Shown here piece after piece: positions 27,110 to 34,482 of a stretch of DNA of 42,618 bases. This DNA is from DATECU01 sp035286745. Lineage in GTDB: Bacteria; Acidobacteriota; Vicinamibacteria; Fen-336. Numbering within the stretch: position 1 is the stretch's first letter; the number at the start of each line of letters is the position of its first letter. The notes under the pieces were generated by a model. It had not been told where the DNA came from and did no database searches. It saw nothing but the letters and a program-made list of their open reading frames with translations. The translations under genes were made by a program, and so were the position numbers. The stretch spans positions 1-42,618 of the forward strand of contig DATECU010000372.1 in NCBI GenBank assembly GCA_035286745.1, written 5' to 3'.

Positions 27110-28021
27110 ATGACGCTCGCCGCCAGGACCTTCCCCCCGGCCCGTCAGGCGATGCACCCCCCAACCGAAGACGCGGTGGCCGTGCACGAGATCCTCTTCC
27201 CCTCCGACTTGTCGCCGGCGTCCGATCGCGCTTTCGATCACGCTCACTTCCTCGCCGAACGACTGGGGGCGCGGCTCACCCTGTTTCATGCCGTCGACAC
27301 TGCCCACCTGTCGGAAGCCCGCGAGGCGGGCGATCCCGAGGTGGCTCGGCGGCTGGCCCGGGCGGCTCGGTCCCATCTCGACCGGCACACGACCACGCTC
27401 ACCACCCAACACAGGATCGTGGTCGAACAGAGCAATCAAGCGGCCCAGGCGCTCCTGGCCCAGATCCGCGCCACCCACCCGGACTTGGTGGTGATGGCCA
27501 CCCACGGCCGCGAGGGCCTGGCCCACTTCTTCCTGGGCAGCGTCACCGAGCGGATCCTCGAGGTCGGCGGCAGCCCGGTCCTCTGCGTCCGCGAGCCCGA
27601 TCACGGGGTGGCACTCCCTTACCGGCGCATCCTGGTGCCGGTCGACCTCACCGAGACCTCGCGCCTGGCTTTCCCGCTGGCAGCCCTCCTGGCCCGCACC
27701 TTTGACGCCGAGGTGCTGGCCATTCACGTGGCCCAGGTGAAGGCCGGGTCGCTCAACGGCATCTCCGCCCTGATCGAGGAGACGGTCCCCAGTGAAGAGA
27801 GGCTCGGCCAGTTCCTGGAGCCCGAGTTCGCCGGCCTCCGGGTCAGGGCCCGGGTCGAGATCGGCTCGCCCTGGGACCGCATCGTCGAGACCGCCCTCCT
27901 GGACAAGGCGGACGTGATCGTGCTCTCGACCCACGGAGCCGACAGCCTGACCGACCGCATCTTGGGCAGCCGCGCCGAACGCATCGTCCGCCAGTCCCCT
28001 TGCCCGGTGCTGGTGGTCTAG
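27110..28021 (+). CDS. Universal stress protein, tandem UspA domains
   Basis: A 303-residue protein with two UspA domains (about 25-160 and 170-303). The first has THGREGLAHFFLGS; the second has THGADSLTDRILGS, which keeps the outer glycines but has Ala-Asp in the middle, so ATP binding by that half is less sure. The ATG at 27110 has AAGGAGG four bases upstream. The gene opens a long plus-strand run: an unknown protein 27 bases later, then the hydrogenase. This arrangement makes it likely that the USP is expressed with the hydrogenase. Confidence 0.92.
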   Translation: MTLAARTFPPARQAMHPPTEDAVAVHEILFPSDLSPASDRAFDHAHFLAERLGARLTLFHAVDTAHLSEAREAGDPEVARRLARAARSHLDRHTTTLTTQHRIVVEQSNQAAQALLAQIRATHPDLVVMATHGREGLAHFFLGSVTERILEVGGSPVLCVREPDHGVALPYRRILVPVDLTETSRLAFPLAALLARTFDAEVLAIHVAQVKAGSLNGISALIEETVPSEERLGQFLEPEFAGLRVRARVEIGSPWDRIVETALLDKADVIVLSTHGADSLTDRILGSRAERIVRQSPCPVLVV

Positions 28022-28048
28022 CGGGCCTCCGCCGGGCAGGTGAGCCTG

Positions 28049-28483
28049 ATGACCGACAGCGAGCTTTCCAGGTGGATCCACGACCACAACGTCTGCTTCG
28101 AGGCTTCGCCTCACTTCGAGGTGCTGCGCCACACCAAACGCCAGTCGGCCTGCGATCTGACCCTGTACGCCCGTCACCCCGAGCAGCGTGTGGCTGACCC
28201 CGGAGGGCCGGTGGACGCGGAGATCTGGGAACGCCTCAGGGAGCTCGCGCTCAGGGTCTTGCCCAAAGACGCCCACTTCGACATCGACCCCTTCGATGCC
28301 GCCTACCACCTGCGACCGGAGACGAGCTTCGAGCCGGAGGTGGACCTGACCGTCGAGATCTGGCCCCACCAGGGCGGGTTCGCGCCGGTCGATGAGGAAG
28401 TGGTACAACAGGTGCACAGCATGGAGGCGGCGCTCCTCGCTCTGGGGGCGCAGCGGAAGTTATGGCACGAGGTGAGACCCTGA
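28049..28483 (+). CDS. Unknown protein between USP and hydrogenase genes
   Basis: A soluble protein of 144 residues that I do not recognise. It begins TDSELSRWIHDHNVCFE and has mixed alpha/beta character, with many His and Asp residues in the middle (FDIDPFDAAYH) and a Trp-rich patch (VEIWPHQGG). There is no signal peptide, membrane segment or Cys cluster. The ATG at 28049 has AGGTGA five bases upstream; a GTG at 28040 would add three residues. It lies 27 bases after the USP and 23 bases before the hydrogenase beta gene, so it belongs to that operon. Confidence 0.7.
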   Translation: MTDSELSRWIHDHNVCFEASPHFEVLRHTKRQSACDLTLYARHPEQRVADPGGPVDAEIWERLRELALRVLPKDAHFDIDPFDAAYHLRPETSFEPEVDLTVEIWPHQGGFAPVDEEVVQQVHSMEAALLALGAQRKLWHEVRP

Positions 28484-28506
28484 AGACCCAGCGGGAGGAG
28501 CACTGC

Positions 28507-29640
28507 GTGAACGCGGGCGATACGCTTACCTTCGATTCCGGCGGTCTTGGCGGGCTGATCGAGGTTCTCCAAAAGCGGGGTTATGCGGTGGTCGGCCCAA
28601 CCCTCCGCGACGGCGCCATCGTCTACGACGAGATCGGCTCTCCCGCCGATCTGCCCGCAGGTTGGACCGACGAGCACGCGGGAGGGCGCTACCGGGTGAA
28701 GCCACGGGAGGATCAGGCCCTCTTCGGCTACACGGTGGGACCTCACTCCTGGAAGAAGTACCTGCACCCCCCGCTGCTGACACTGCTCAAGGCGAAGAGA
28801 AGCGAAAGCGGGTTCACGGTGGAAGACGGGGAAGCCCCGAGTCGGTATGCGTTCCTGGGAGTGAGGTCTTGTGAGCTCGCCGCCATTGCGGTTCAGGATC
28901 GGGTGTTCCTGGGCGGGCCCTTCGTGGACCGCCACTACCAGGCCCGGCGCGAGGGGATCTTCGTGGTTGCGGTCAACTGCGGCCAGGCGGGCGGGACCTG
29001 CTTCTGCGCGTCCATGGGCACCGGGCCGCGCGCCAGCCAGGGCTTCGACCTGGCCTTGACCGAGATCCTGGACGGCGAGCGCCACACCTTCCTGGTGGAG
29101 GTGGGGAGCCAGCAGGGCGCGGAGGTGGCGGCCGAGCTACCCATGCGTCAGGCGTCCCCCGCCGATCGCCAGGCGGCCACGGACGCCACCGATCGAGCCT
29201 CGGCGCAGATGGGGCGAGCCCTCGAGACCGAGGGTCTCAAGGAGCTGCTCTACCGGTGCTACGAGCACCCGCACTGGGACGCGGTGGCCCAGCGCTGCCT
29301 GGCCTGCGCCAACTGCACCATGGTCTGCCCGACCTGCTTCTGCACCACGGTCGACGACGTTTCGGATCTGGCGGGCAGCGAAGCCTCGCGGGTCAGGCGC
29401 TGGGACTCCTGCTTCACCCTGGGCTTCTCCTACATCCACGGGGGCAGCCTCCGCACCTCGGGAGGCGCGCGCTACCGGCAGTGGATCAGCCACAAGCTGG
29501 CCACCTGGCAGGATCAGTTCGGCTCCTCGGGCTGCGTGGGCTGCGGGCGCTGCATCACCTGGTGCCCGGTGGGCATCGACATCACCGAGGAGGTGCGCGC
29601 ACTGAGGGCCGCGGAAGCGGCAACGTCGGCTCACGAATGA
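28507..29640 (+). CDS. hydB: [NiFe] hydrogenase group 3b, beta subunit (4Fe-4S protein)
   Basis: A 377-residue cytoplasmic iron-sulfur protein. The C-terminal ferredoxin-like part has two clusters: CLACANCTMVCP from Cys264, and CVGCGRCITWCP from Cys343. Upstream it has the conserved GVRSCELAAI and GGTCFCASMG segments of the HydB/AsrA family. In group 3b enzymes this subunit carries electrons between the flavin subunit and the small subunit. I chose the GTG at 28507 because GGGAGGAG lies six bases upstream; an ATG at 28462 would overlap the previous gene. It is first of five co-directional hydrogenase genes. Confidence 0.92.
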   Translation: MNAGDTLTFDSGGLGGLIEVLQKRGYAVVGPTLRDGAIVYDEIGSPADLPAGWTDEHAGGRYRVKPREDQALFGYTVGPHSWKKYLHPPLLTLLKAKRSESGFTVEDGEAPSRYAFLGVRSCELAAIAVQDRVFLGGPFVDRHYQARREGIFVVAVNCGQAGGTCFCASMGTGPRASQGFDLALTEILDGERHTFLVEVGSQQGAEVAAELPMRQASPADRQAATDATDRASAQMGRALETEGLKELLYRCYEHPHWDAVAQRCLACANCTMVCPTCFCTTVDDVSDLAGSEASRVRRWDSCFTLGFSYIHGGSLRTSGGARYRQWISHKLATWQDQFGSSGCVGCGRCITWCPVGIDITEEVRALRAAEAATSAHE

Positions 29641-29658
29641 AGAAGATGAGAGGGCAAC

Positions 29659-30126
29659 GTGGCAATCGAAACCTTTGAGAGGCTCCTGGGGGAGCACCCC
29701 TTCTTCAAGGACCTCGAAGCCTCGCACCTGGCGACCATCGTGGGGTGTGCGTCGAACGTGAAGTTCGAGGCGGGGGAGTTCATCTTCCGCGAGCGGCAGC
29801 CGGCCGAGAGGTTCTACGTCATCCGTCACGGCCAGGTGGCGGTGGAGACCTTCCTTCCGGGGCGCGGGGCCATCACCATCGAGACCATGCGCGACGGCGA
29901 GGTGCTCGGCTGGTCCTGGCTGTTCGCGCCCTTCAAGTGGCACTTCGACGCCCGGGCGGTCACCCTGGTGCGCGCCCTGGCCCTGGACGGCACCTGCCTG
30001 CGCGGCAAGTGCGAGAAGGACGCCGCCTTCGGCTACGAGATCATGAAGCGTTTCGCCGAAGTGGCCATCCGCCGCATGGAAGCCACCCAACTCCAGCTCC
30101 TGGACCTCTATGGCAACCAACCCTGA
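29659..30126 (+). CDS. Stand-alone cyclic-nucleotide-binding domain protein
   Basis: A 155-residue protein consisting of one CRP-type cNMP-binding domain: HPFFKDLEASHLATIV, then EAGEFIFRERQPAERFYVIRHG and a phosphate-cassette-like region (DGEVLGWSWLF). No DNA-binding domain follows. The usual Arg of the cAMP cassette is not evident, so ligand binding is uncertain. It lies inside the hydrogenase operon, 18 bases after hydB, and its end overlaps hydG by 17 bases. It may tune hydrogenase activity or assembly (inference). The GTG start has GAGAGGG upstream. Confidence 0.87.
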   Translation: MAIETFERLLGEHPFFKDLEASHLATIVGCASNVKFEAGEFIFRERQPAERFYVIRHGQVAVETFLPGRGAITIETMRDGEVLGWSWLFAPFKWHFDARAVTLVRALALDGTCLRGKCEKDAAFGYEIMKRFAEVAIRRMEATQLQLLDLYGNQP

Positions 30127-30961
30127 CCCGCTCCGGACCTCGGCCGATCCCATGCAGCCGCGGCCCATGGTGGTCCGCCAGTTGCTGAAGGAAACCGCCG
30201 ACACCTTCACCCTGATCCTGGATCCCGGCCCCGAGGGCTTCCCCTTCGCCCCCGGCCAGTTCAACATGCTCTACGCCTTCGGCGTGGGCGAGGTCCCCAT
30301 CTCCATCAGCGGCGACCCCGGCCGGCCCGAGGTCCTGGTCCACACCATCCGTGCGGTAGGCGCGGTCACCCAGGCCCTGCGCAAGCTCAAGCCCGGTGGC
30401 GTGCTGGGCGTGCGCGGACCCTACGGCAGCGCCTGGCCGGTGGATCAGGCATTGGGCCACGACGTGGTGGTGATGACCGGTGGCATCGGCCTGGCGCCGC
30501 TCCGGCCCGCCCTCTACCACCTGCTCAGCCACCGCGGCCAGTACGGCAAGCTGGTCCTCCTGTACGGCGCCCGCACCCCCCACGACCTGCTCTACCCGAA
30601 GCAGCTCCGCGAGTGGCGGGGCCGCTTCGACATGGAGGTGGAGGTGACGGTGGATCGTGCCACCACCGAATGGCAAGGAGCGGTGGGGGTGGTGACCAAG
30701 CTGGTGGACCGGGTCGGCTTCGACCCCACCAGCGCCATGGCCTTCATCTGCGGACCCGAGGTCATGATGCGTTTTGCGGTGATGTCGCTGCAGAAGCGCG
30801 GGATCGACGACGACAGCCTGTTCGTCTCCATGGAGCGCAACATGAAGTGCGGCGTCGGCTTCTGCGGCCACTGCCAGTGCGGTCCCTTCTTCGTGTGCAA
30901 GGAGGGCCCGGTCTTCCCCTACGGGAAGCTGATCCCCTTCTTCGGCATGCGGGAGGTGTGA
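30110..30961 (+). CDS. hydG: [NiFe] hydrogenase group 3b, gamma subunit (FAD/NAD(P)-binding)
   Basis: A 283-residue ferredoxin-NADP reductase-like protein. The flavin domain has FPFAPGQFNMLYAFG and VPISISG; the nucleotide domain has MTGGIGLAPLRP and FICGPEVMM. The C-terminus carries a [2Fe-2S] motif in CGVGFCGHCQCGP plus a later Cys. It passes electrons between NAD(P)H and the hydrogenase. It starts at the ATG at 30110 inside the end of the cNMP-binding gene (17-base overlap), indicating coupled translation. NADP preference is typical of group 3b but not proven by the sequence. Confidence 0.93.
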   Translation: MATNPDPLRTSADPMQPRPMVVRQLLKETADTFTLILDPGPEGFPFAPGQFNMLYAFGVGEVPISISGDPGRPEVLVHTIRAVGAVTQALRKLKPGGVLGVRGPYGSAWPVDQALGHDVVVMTGGIGLAPLRPALYHLLSHRGQYGKLVLLYGARTPHDLLYPKQLREWRGRFDMEVEVTVDRATTEWQGAVGVVTKLVDRVGFDPTSAMAFICGPEVMMRFAVMSLQKRGIDDDSLFVSMERNMKCGVGFCGHCQCGPFFVCKEGPVFPYGKLIPFFGMREV

Positions 30962-30962
30962 G

Positions 30963-31748
30963 GTGGCCCGAAAGCCCAAGCTCGCCGTCTACAAGTTCGC
31001 CTCCTGCGACGGCTGCCAGCTCTCCCTTCTCGACTGCGAGGACGAGCTTCTGGAGATCGCCGGCGCGGTCGACATCGCCAACTTCCCCGAGGCCTCCCGG
31101 GCGGTGGTGAAGGGTCCCTACGAGGTGACGCTGGTCGAGGGCTCGGTGACCACCCAACACGACGCCGAACGCATCCATCAGGTGCGCAAGGAGTCGAAGC
31201 TCTTGGTGACCATCGGCGCCTGCGCCACCGCCGGCGGCATTCAGGCCCTCAAGAACTTCAAGGACGTCCGGGACTTCGTGAGCATCGTCTACGCCACCCC
31301 CGAGTACATCTCCTCCCTCAGCACCTCGACGCCGATCTCCCAGCACGTGAAGGTCGACCTCGAGCTCAGGGGCTGCCCGGTGAGCAAGGGCCAGCTCTTG
31401 GGTCTCCTGGCAGCTCTGCTCCAGGGGCGAAAGCCGAACCTGCCCACCCACAGCGTGTGCCTCGAGTGCAAGGGGCGGTCGACACCGTGCCTGATGGTGG
31501 CCAAGGGCACACCCTGCCTGGGCCCGGTGACCCAGGCCGGCTGCGGCGCCCTCTGCCCCGCTTTCGACCGCGGCTGTTTCGGTTGCTTCGGGCCCATGGA
31601 GACTCCCAACACCGGCTCGCTGGGCCAGCAGTGGAAGGAGTTGGGCGTCACCGACCCGGACCTGGTGCGGGTCTTCCGCACCTTCAACGCGGCGGCACCG
31701 GCCTTCAAGAAGGCGAGCGAGAGCCATGAGCAGAAGCCAAGGGCGTAA
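30963..31748 (+). CDS. hydD: [NiFe] hydrogenase group 3b, small (delta) subunit
   Basis: A 261-residue small subunit with no Tat signal, so it is cytoplasmic. The proximal cluster begins with Cys15 and Cys18 (SCDGCQLSLLD), continues with GACATAGG and GCPVSKGQ, and the C-terminal half supplies further Cys ligands (CLECKG, then TPCLGP, GCGALCP and GCFGCFGP). GTG start one base after the hydG stop, with GGGAGG upstream. Its end overlaps hydA by 23 bases. Confidence 0.94.
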   Translation: MARKPKLAVYKFASCDGCQLSLLDCEDELLEIAGAVDIANFPEASRAVVKGPYEVTLVEGSVTTQHDAERIHQVRKESKLLVTIGACATAGGIQALKNFKDVRDFVSIVYATPEYISSLSTSTPISQHVKVDLELRGCPVSKGQLLGLLAALLQGRKPNLPTHSVCLECKGRSTPCLMVAKGTPCLGPVTQAGCGALCPAFDRGCFGCFGPMETPNTGSLGQQWKELGVTDPDLVRVFRTFNAAAPAFKKASESHEQKPRA

Positions 31749-33051
31749 GGGCAAGAGCAAGACCATCAGCGTCCTTACCCTGGCCCGGGTGGAGGGCGAG
31801 GGCGCCCTCCACCTGACTCTGAAGAACGGCAAGCTCTCGGACGTCAAGCTCCAGATCTACGAGCCGCCCCGCTTCTTCGAGGCCTTCCTCCGCGACCGCC
31901 ACTATTACGAGGCCCCCGACCTCACCGCCCGCATCTGCGGAATCTGCCCCGTCGCCTACCAGATGAGCTCCTGCCACGCCATGGAGGCAGCGTTCGGCGT
32001 GAGCATCGACCCCCGGGTTCGGGCCTTGCGGCGCCTGCTCTACTGCGGCGAGTGGATCGAGAGCCACGCTCTTCACGTCTACATGCTCCACGCCCCCGAC
32101 TTCCTGGGTTATGAGAGCGCGATCCACCTGGCTCAGGATCACCCGGACGTGGTCAAGCAGGCGCTCAGGCTCAAGAAGCTCGGCAACGAGATCATGAAGG
32201 TGGTGGGCGGACGAGAGATCCACCCCGTCAACGTCAAGGTGGGCGGCTTCTACAAGGCGCCGGCCAAGAAGGACCTGCACGCGCTCCTTCCCGAGTTGGA
32301 GTGGGCCCTCGCCACCTCGCTGGCGACCGTGAAGTTCACCGCCGGGCTCAGCTTCCCCGACTTCGAGCAGGACTACGAGTTCGTGGCCTTGCGCCACCCC
32401 GACGAGTACCCGCTGAACGAGGGTCGTCTGGTGTCGAACCGAGGTCTCGACATCCCGATCGCCGAGTACGAGGACCACTTCGCGGAAGACCATGTCCCCC
32501 ACTCCAACGCGCTGCACTCCATCCTGAAAGGTCGCGGCAACTACCTGGTGGGCCCGCTGGCCCGCTACAACCTGAACTACGACCGGCTGCCCCACGTCGC
32601 GCAGAAGGCTGCCCAGGACGCTGGACTGGGGCCGCGCTGCCTGAACCCGTTCAAGAGCATCATCGTGAGGAGCGTGGAGCTGGTCTTCGCCTGCCACGAG
32701 TCTCTGCGTCTGATCCAGGGCTATGAGCCGCCGGACCCGCCGGCGGCCGCGATAGCACCCCGGGCCGGCGTGGGCCACGGGTGTACCGAGGCCCCGCGGG
32801 GCATCCTCTACCACCGCTACCGCCTTGACGACCAGGGCCTGATCCAGGAGTCCAAGATCGTCCCTCCCACCTCGCAGAACCAGAAGACCATCGAGAACGA
32901 CCTCTGGCACTTCGTGCCGGATCGGATTACCCTCCCAGAGGACCAGCTCACCTGGCAGTGCGAACAGGCGGTCCGCAACTACGATCCGTGCATCTCCTGC
33001 GCCACCCACTTCTTGAAGCTCACCCTGCACCACGAATCGGAGCCCACATAA
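31726..33051 (+). CDS. hydA: [NiFe] hydrogenase group 3b, large (alpha) subunit
   Basis: A 441-residue catalytic subunit. The N-terminal nickel-binding motif is RICGIC (69-74) followed by PVAYQ, and the C-terminal motif is DPCISCATH (420-428). The protein continues 13 residues past His428, so it needs the usual maturation protease cut after that His. Group 3b enzymes are bidirectional, NADP-linked and comparatively oxygen-tolerant, evolving H2 in fermentation or using it as a supplement. No hyp maturation genes or protease are in the window. It is the last gene of the operon, with a 96-base gap before the phosphofructokinase gene. Confidence 0.95.
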   Translation: MSRSQGRKGKSKTISVLTLARVEGEGALHLTLKNGKLSDVKLQIYEPPRFFEAFLRDRHYYEAPDLTARICGICPVAYQMSSCHAMEAAFGVSIDPRVRALRRLLYCGEWIESHALHVYMLHAPDFLGYESAIHLAQDHPDVVKQALRLKKLGNEIMKVVGGREIHPVNVKVGGFYKAPAKKDLHALLPELEWALATSLATVKFTAGLSFPDFEQDYEFVALRHPDEYPLNEGRLVSNRGLDIPIAEYEDHFAEDHVPHSNALHSILKGRGNYLVGPLARYNLNYDRLPHVAQKAAQDAGLGPRCLNPFKSIIVRSVELVFACHESLRLIQGYEPPDPPAAAIAPRAGVGHGCTEAPRGILYHRYRLDDQGLIQESKIVPPTSQNQKTIENDLWHFVPDRITLPEDQLTWQCEQAVRNYDPCISCATHFLKLTLHHESEPT

Positions 33052-33147
33052 CGACGCGTGGGGGCGGACCAGAGAGGGATGGGGGCGAGGCCACGGTCGC
33101 GACCGGTCCTGGGTCTTGAGGCGGGAGGTTTCACCCGGAGGTAACAG

Positions 33148-34482
33148 ATGAGTCATCAGAAGAAGCTGGCCATCCTGGTGGGCGGAGGGCCTGCCCCAGG
33201 CATCAACAGCGTGATCGGCGCCGCCACCATCCGCGGGGTTCTGGAAGGCGTCGAGGTGGTGGGCATCCGCGACGGCTTCGAGTGGCTGATGCACGGCGCC
33301 GTGGACCACGTCACGCCCCTCACCATCGAGGAGGTGAGCCGCATCCACTTCCGCGGCGGCTCGCACATCGGCATCTCCCGCGCCAACCCCACCCAGGACC
33401 CGCAGCACCTGGAGAACGCCGTGATCTCCCTGCTGCGCCTCAACGTCTCCCAGCTCATCACCATCGGCGGCGACGACACCGCCTTCTCGGCCATGAAGCT
33501 GGAAGAGAAGGCCGGCGGGCGCATCCAGGTGGTCCATGTCCCCAAGACCATCGACAACGACCTCGACCTCCCCGCCCACGTCGACACCTTCGGCTTCCAG
33601 ACCGCCCGCCATATCGGGGTGGACATCGTGAAGAACCTGATGGTGGACGCCAAGACCACCTCCCGCTGGTACTTCGTGGTGGCCATGGGGCGCAAGGCCG
33701 GACACCTTGCGCTAGGCATCGGCAAGGCCGCCGGCGCCACCCTGACCATGATCCCCGAGGAGTTCCCCGGCGGCCGGGTGGGCCTTCGGGGCATCGTGGA
33801 CACCCTGGTGGGCGCCATCATCAAGCGCCTTTCCTACGGCCGGCGCGACGGGGTGGCGGTGCTGGCCGAGGGCCTGGCGCTCTCCATCGACCCCGAGGAC
33901 CTCAAGAGCCTGGACGAGGTGGAGCGCGACGCCCACGGCAACGTGCGCATCGCCGAGGTCAACATCGGCGAGATCCTGAAGAGCCAGGTGACGGCCCGCT
34001 TGAAGCGCTTCGGGATCAAGACCACCATCGTGGCCAAGAACATCGGCTACGAGCTGCGCTGCGCCGACCCCATTCCGGTCGACATGGAGTACACCCGCGA
34101 CCTCGGCTACTGCGCCACCAAGTTCCTGCTCTCCGGCGGCAACGCCGCCATGGTGTCCATGCAGGGGGGGCACTTCCTGGCCATCCCCTTCCACAAGCTG
34201 CTGGACCCGGCGACCGGTCGGGCCAAGGTGCGGCTGGTAGACGTCCATTCTACGCGCTATGCGATCGCCCGCCGCTACATGATCCGGCTGCGCCGCGACG
34301 ACTTCGACGATCCCCACGAGCTGGCCAAGTTCGCCGCCACCGCCGGCCTCAGCCTGCAGGACTTCCGGAGCGAGTTCGGGTACCTGGTCGAGGACGAGCC
34401 CCCGGCCCTGATCCTGGACGCCGAGCAAGACGGCTTCCAGGAGGGGCCCCCTCCGTCCCGCGAGAAGTCCCATGCGCGTTGA
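33148..34482 (+). CDS. pfp: 6-phosphofructokinase, PPi-dependent type
   Basis: A 444-residue phosphofructokinase. Two positions decide the phosphoryl donor: the sequence reads GGDDT (about 107-111) where ATP enzymes have GGDGS, and KTIDND (from 133) where they have GTIDND. Both are hallmarks of pyrophosphate-dependent enzymes. The catalytic Asp residues lie in TIDND. MGRKAGHLALG follows as expected. It would run glycolysis at low ATP cost, and reversibly. The ATG has GGAGGT seven bases upstream. It overlaps glgP by 11 bases, so the pair forms a glycogen-to-glycolysis unit. It may be read from the hydrogenase operon or from its own unseen promoter. Confidence 0.93.
   Translation: MSHQKKLAILVGGGPAPGINSVIGAATIRGVLEGVEVVGIRDGFEWLMHGAVDHVTPLTIEEVSRIHFRGGSHIGISRANPTQDPQHLENAVISLLRLNVSQLITIGGDDTAFSAMKLEEKAGGRIQVVHVPKTIDNDLDLPAHVDTFGFQTARHIGVDIVKNLMVDAKTTSRWYFVVAMGRKAGHLALGIGKAAGATLTMIPEEFPGGRVGLRGIVDTLVGAIIKRLSYGRRDGVAVLAEGLALSIDPEDLKSLDEVERDAHGNVRIAEVNIGEILKSQVTARLKRFGIKTTIVAKNIGYELRCADPIPVDMEYTRDLGYCATKFLLSGGNAAMVSMQGGHFLAIPFHKLLDPATGRAKVRLVDVHSTRYAIARRYMIRLRRDDFDDPHELAKFAATAGLSLQDFRSEFGYLVEDEPPALILDAEQDGFQEGPPPSREKSHAR

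Noticed and set aside
28464..28480. TGGCACG at 28463 as an internal sigma54 promoter for hydB
   Set aside because: The -24 element matches, but nothing like TTGC follows at the required ten-base spacing.
28462..28506. Upstream ATG start for hydB at 28462
   Set aside because: It would overlap the preceding gene by 22 bases without a ribosome site, whereas the GTG at 28507 has GGGAGGAG at ideal spacing.
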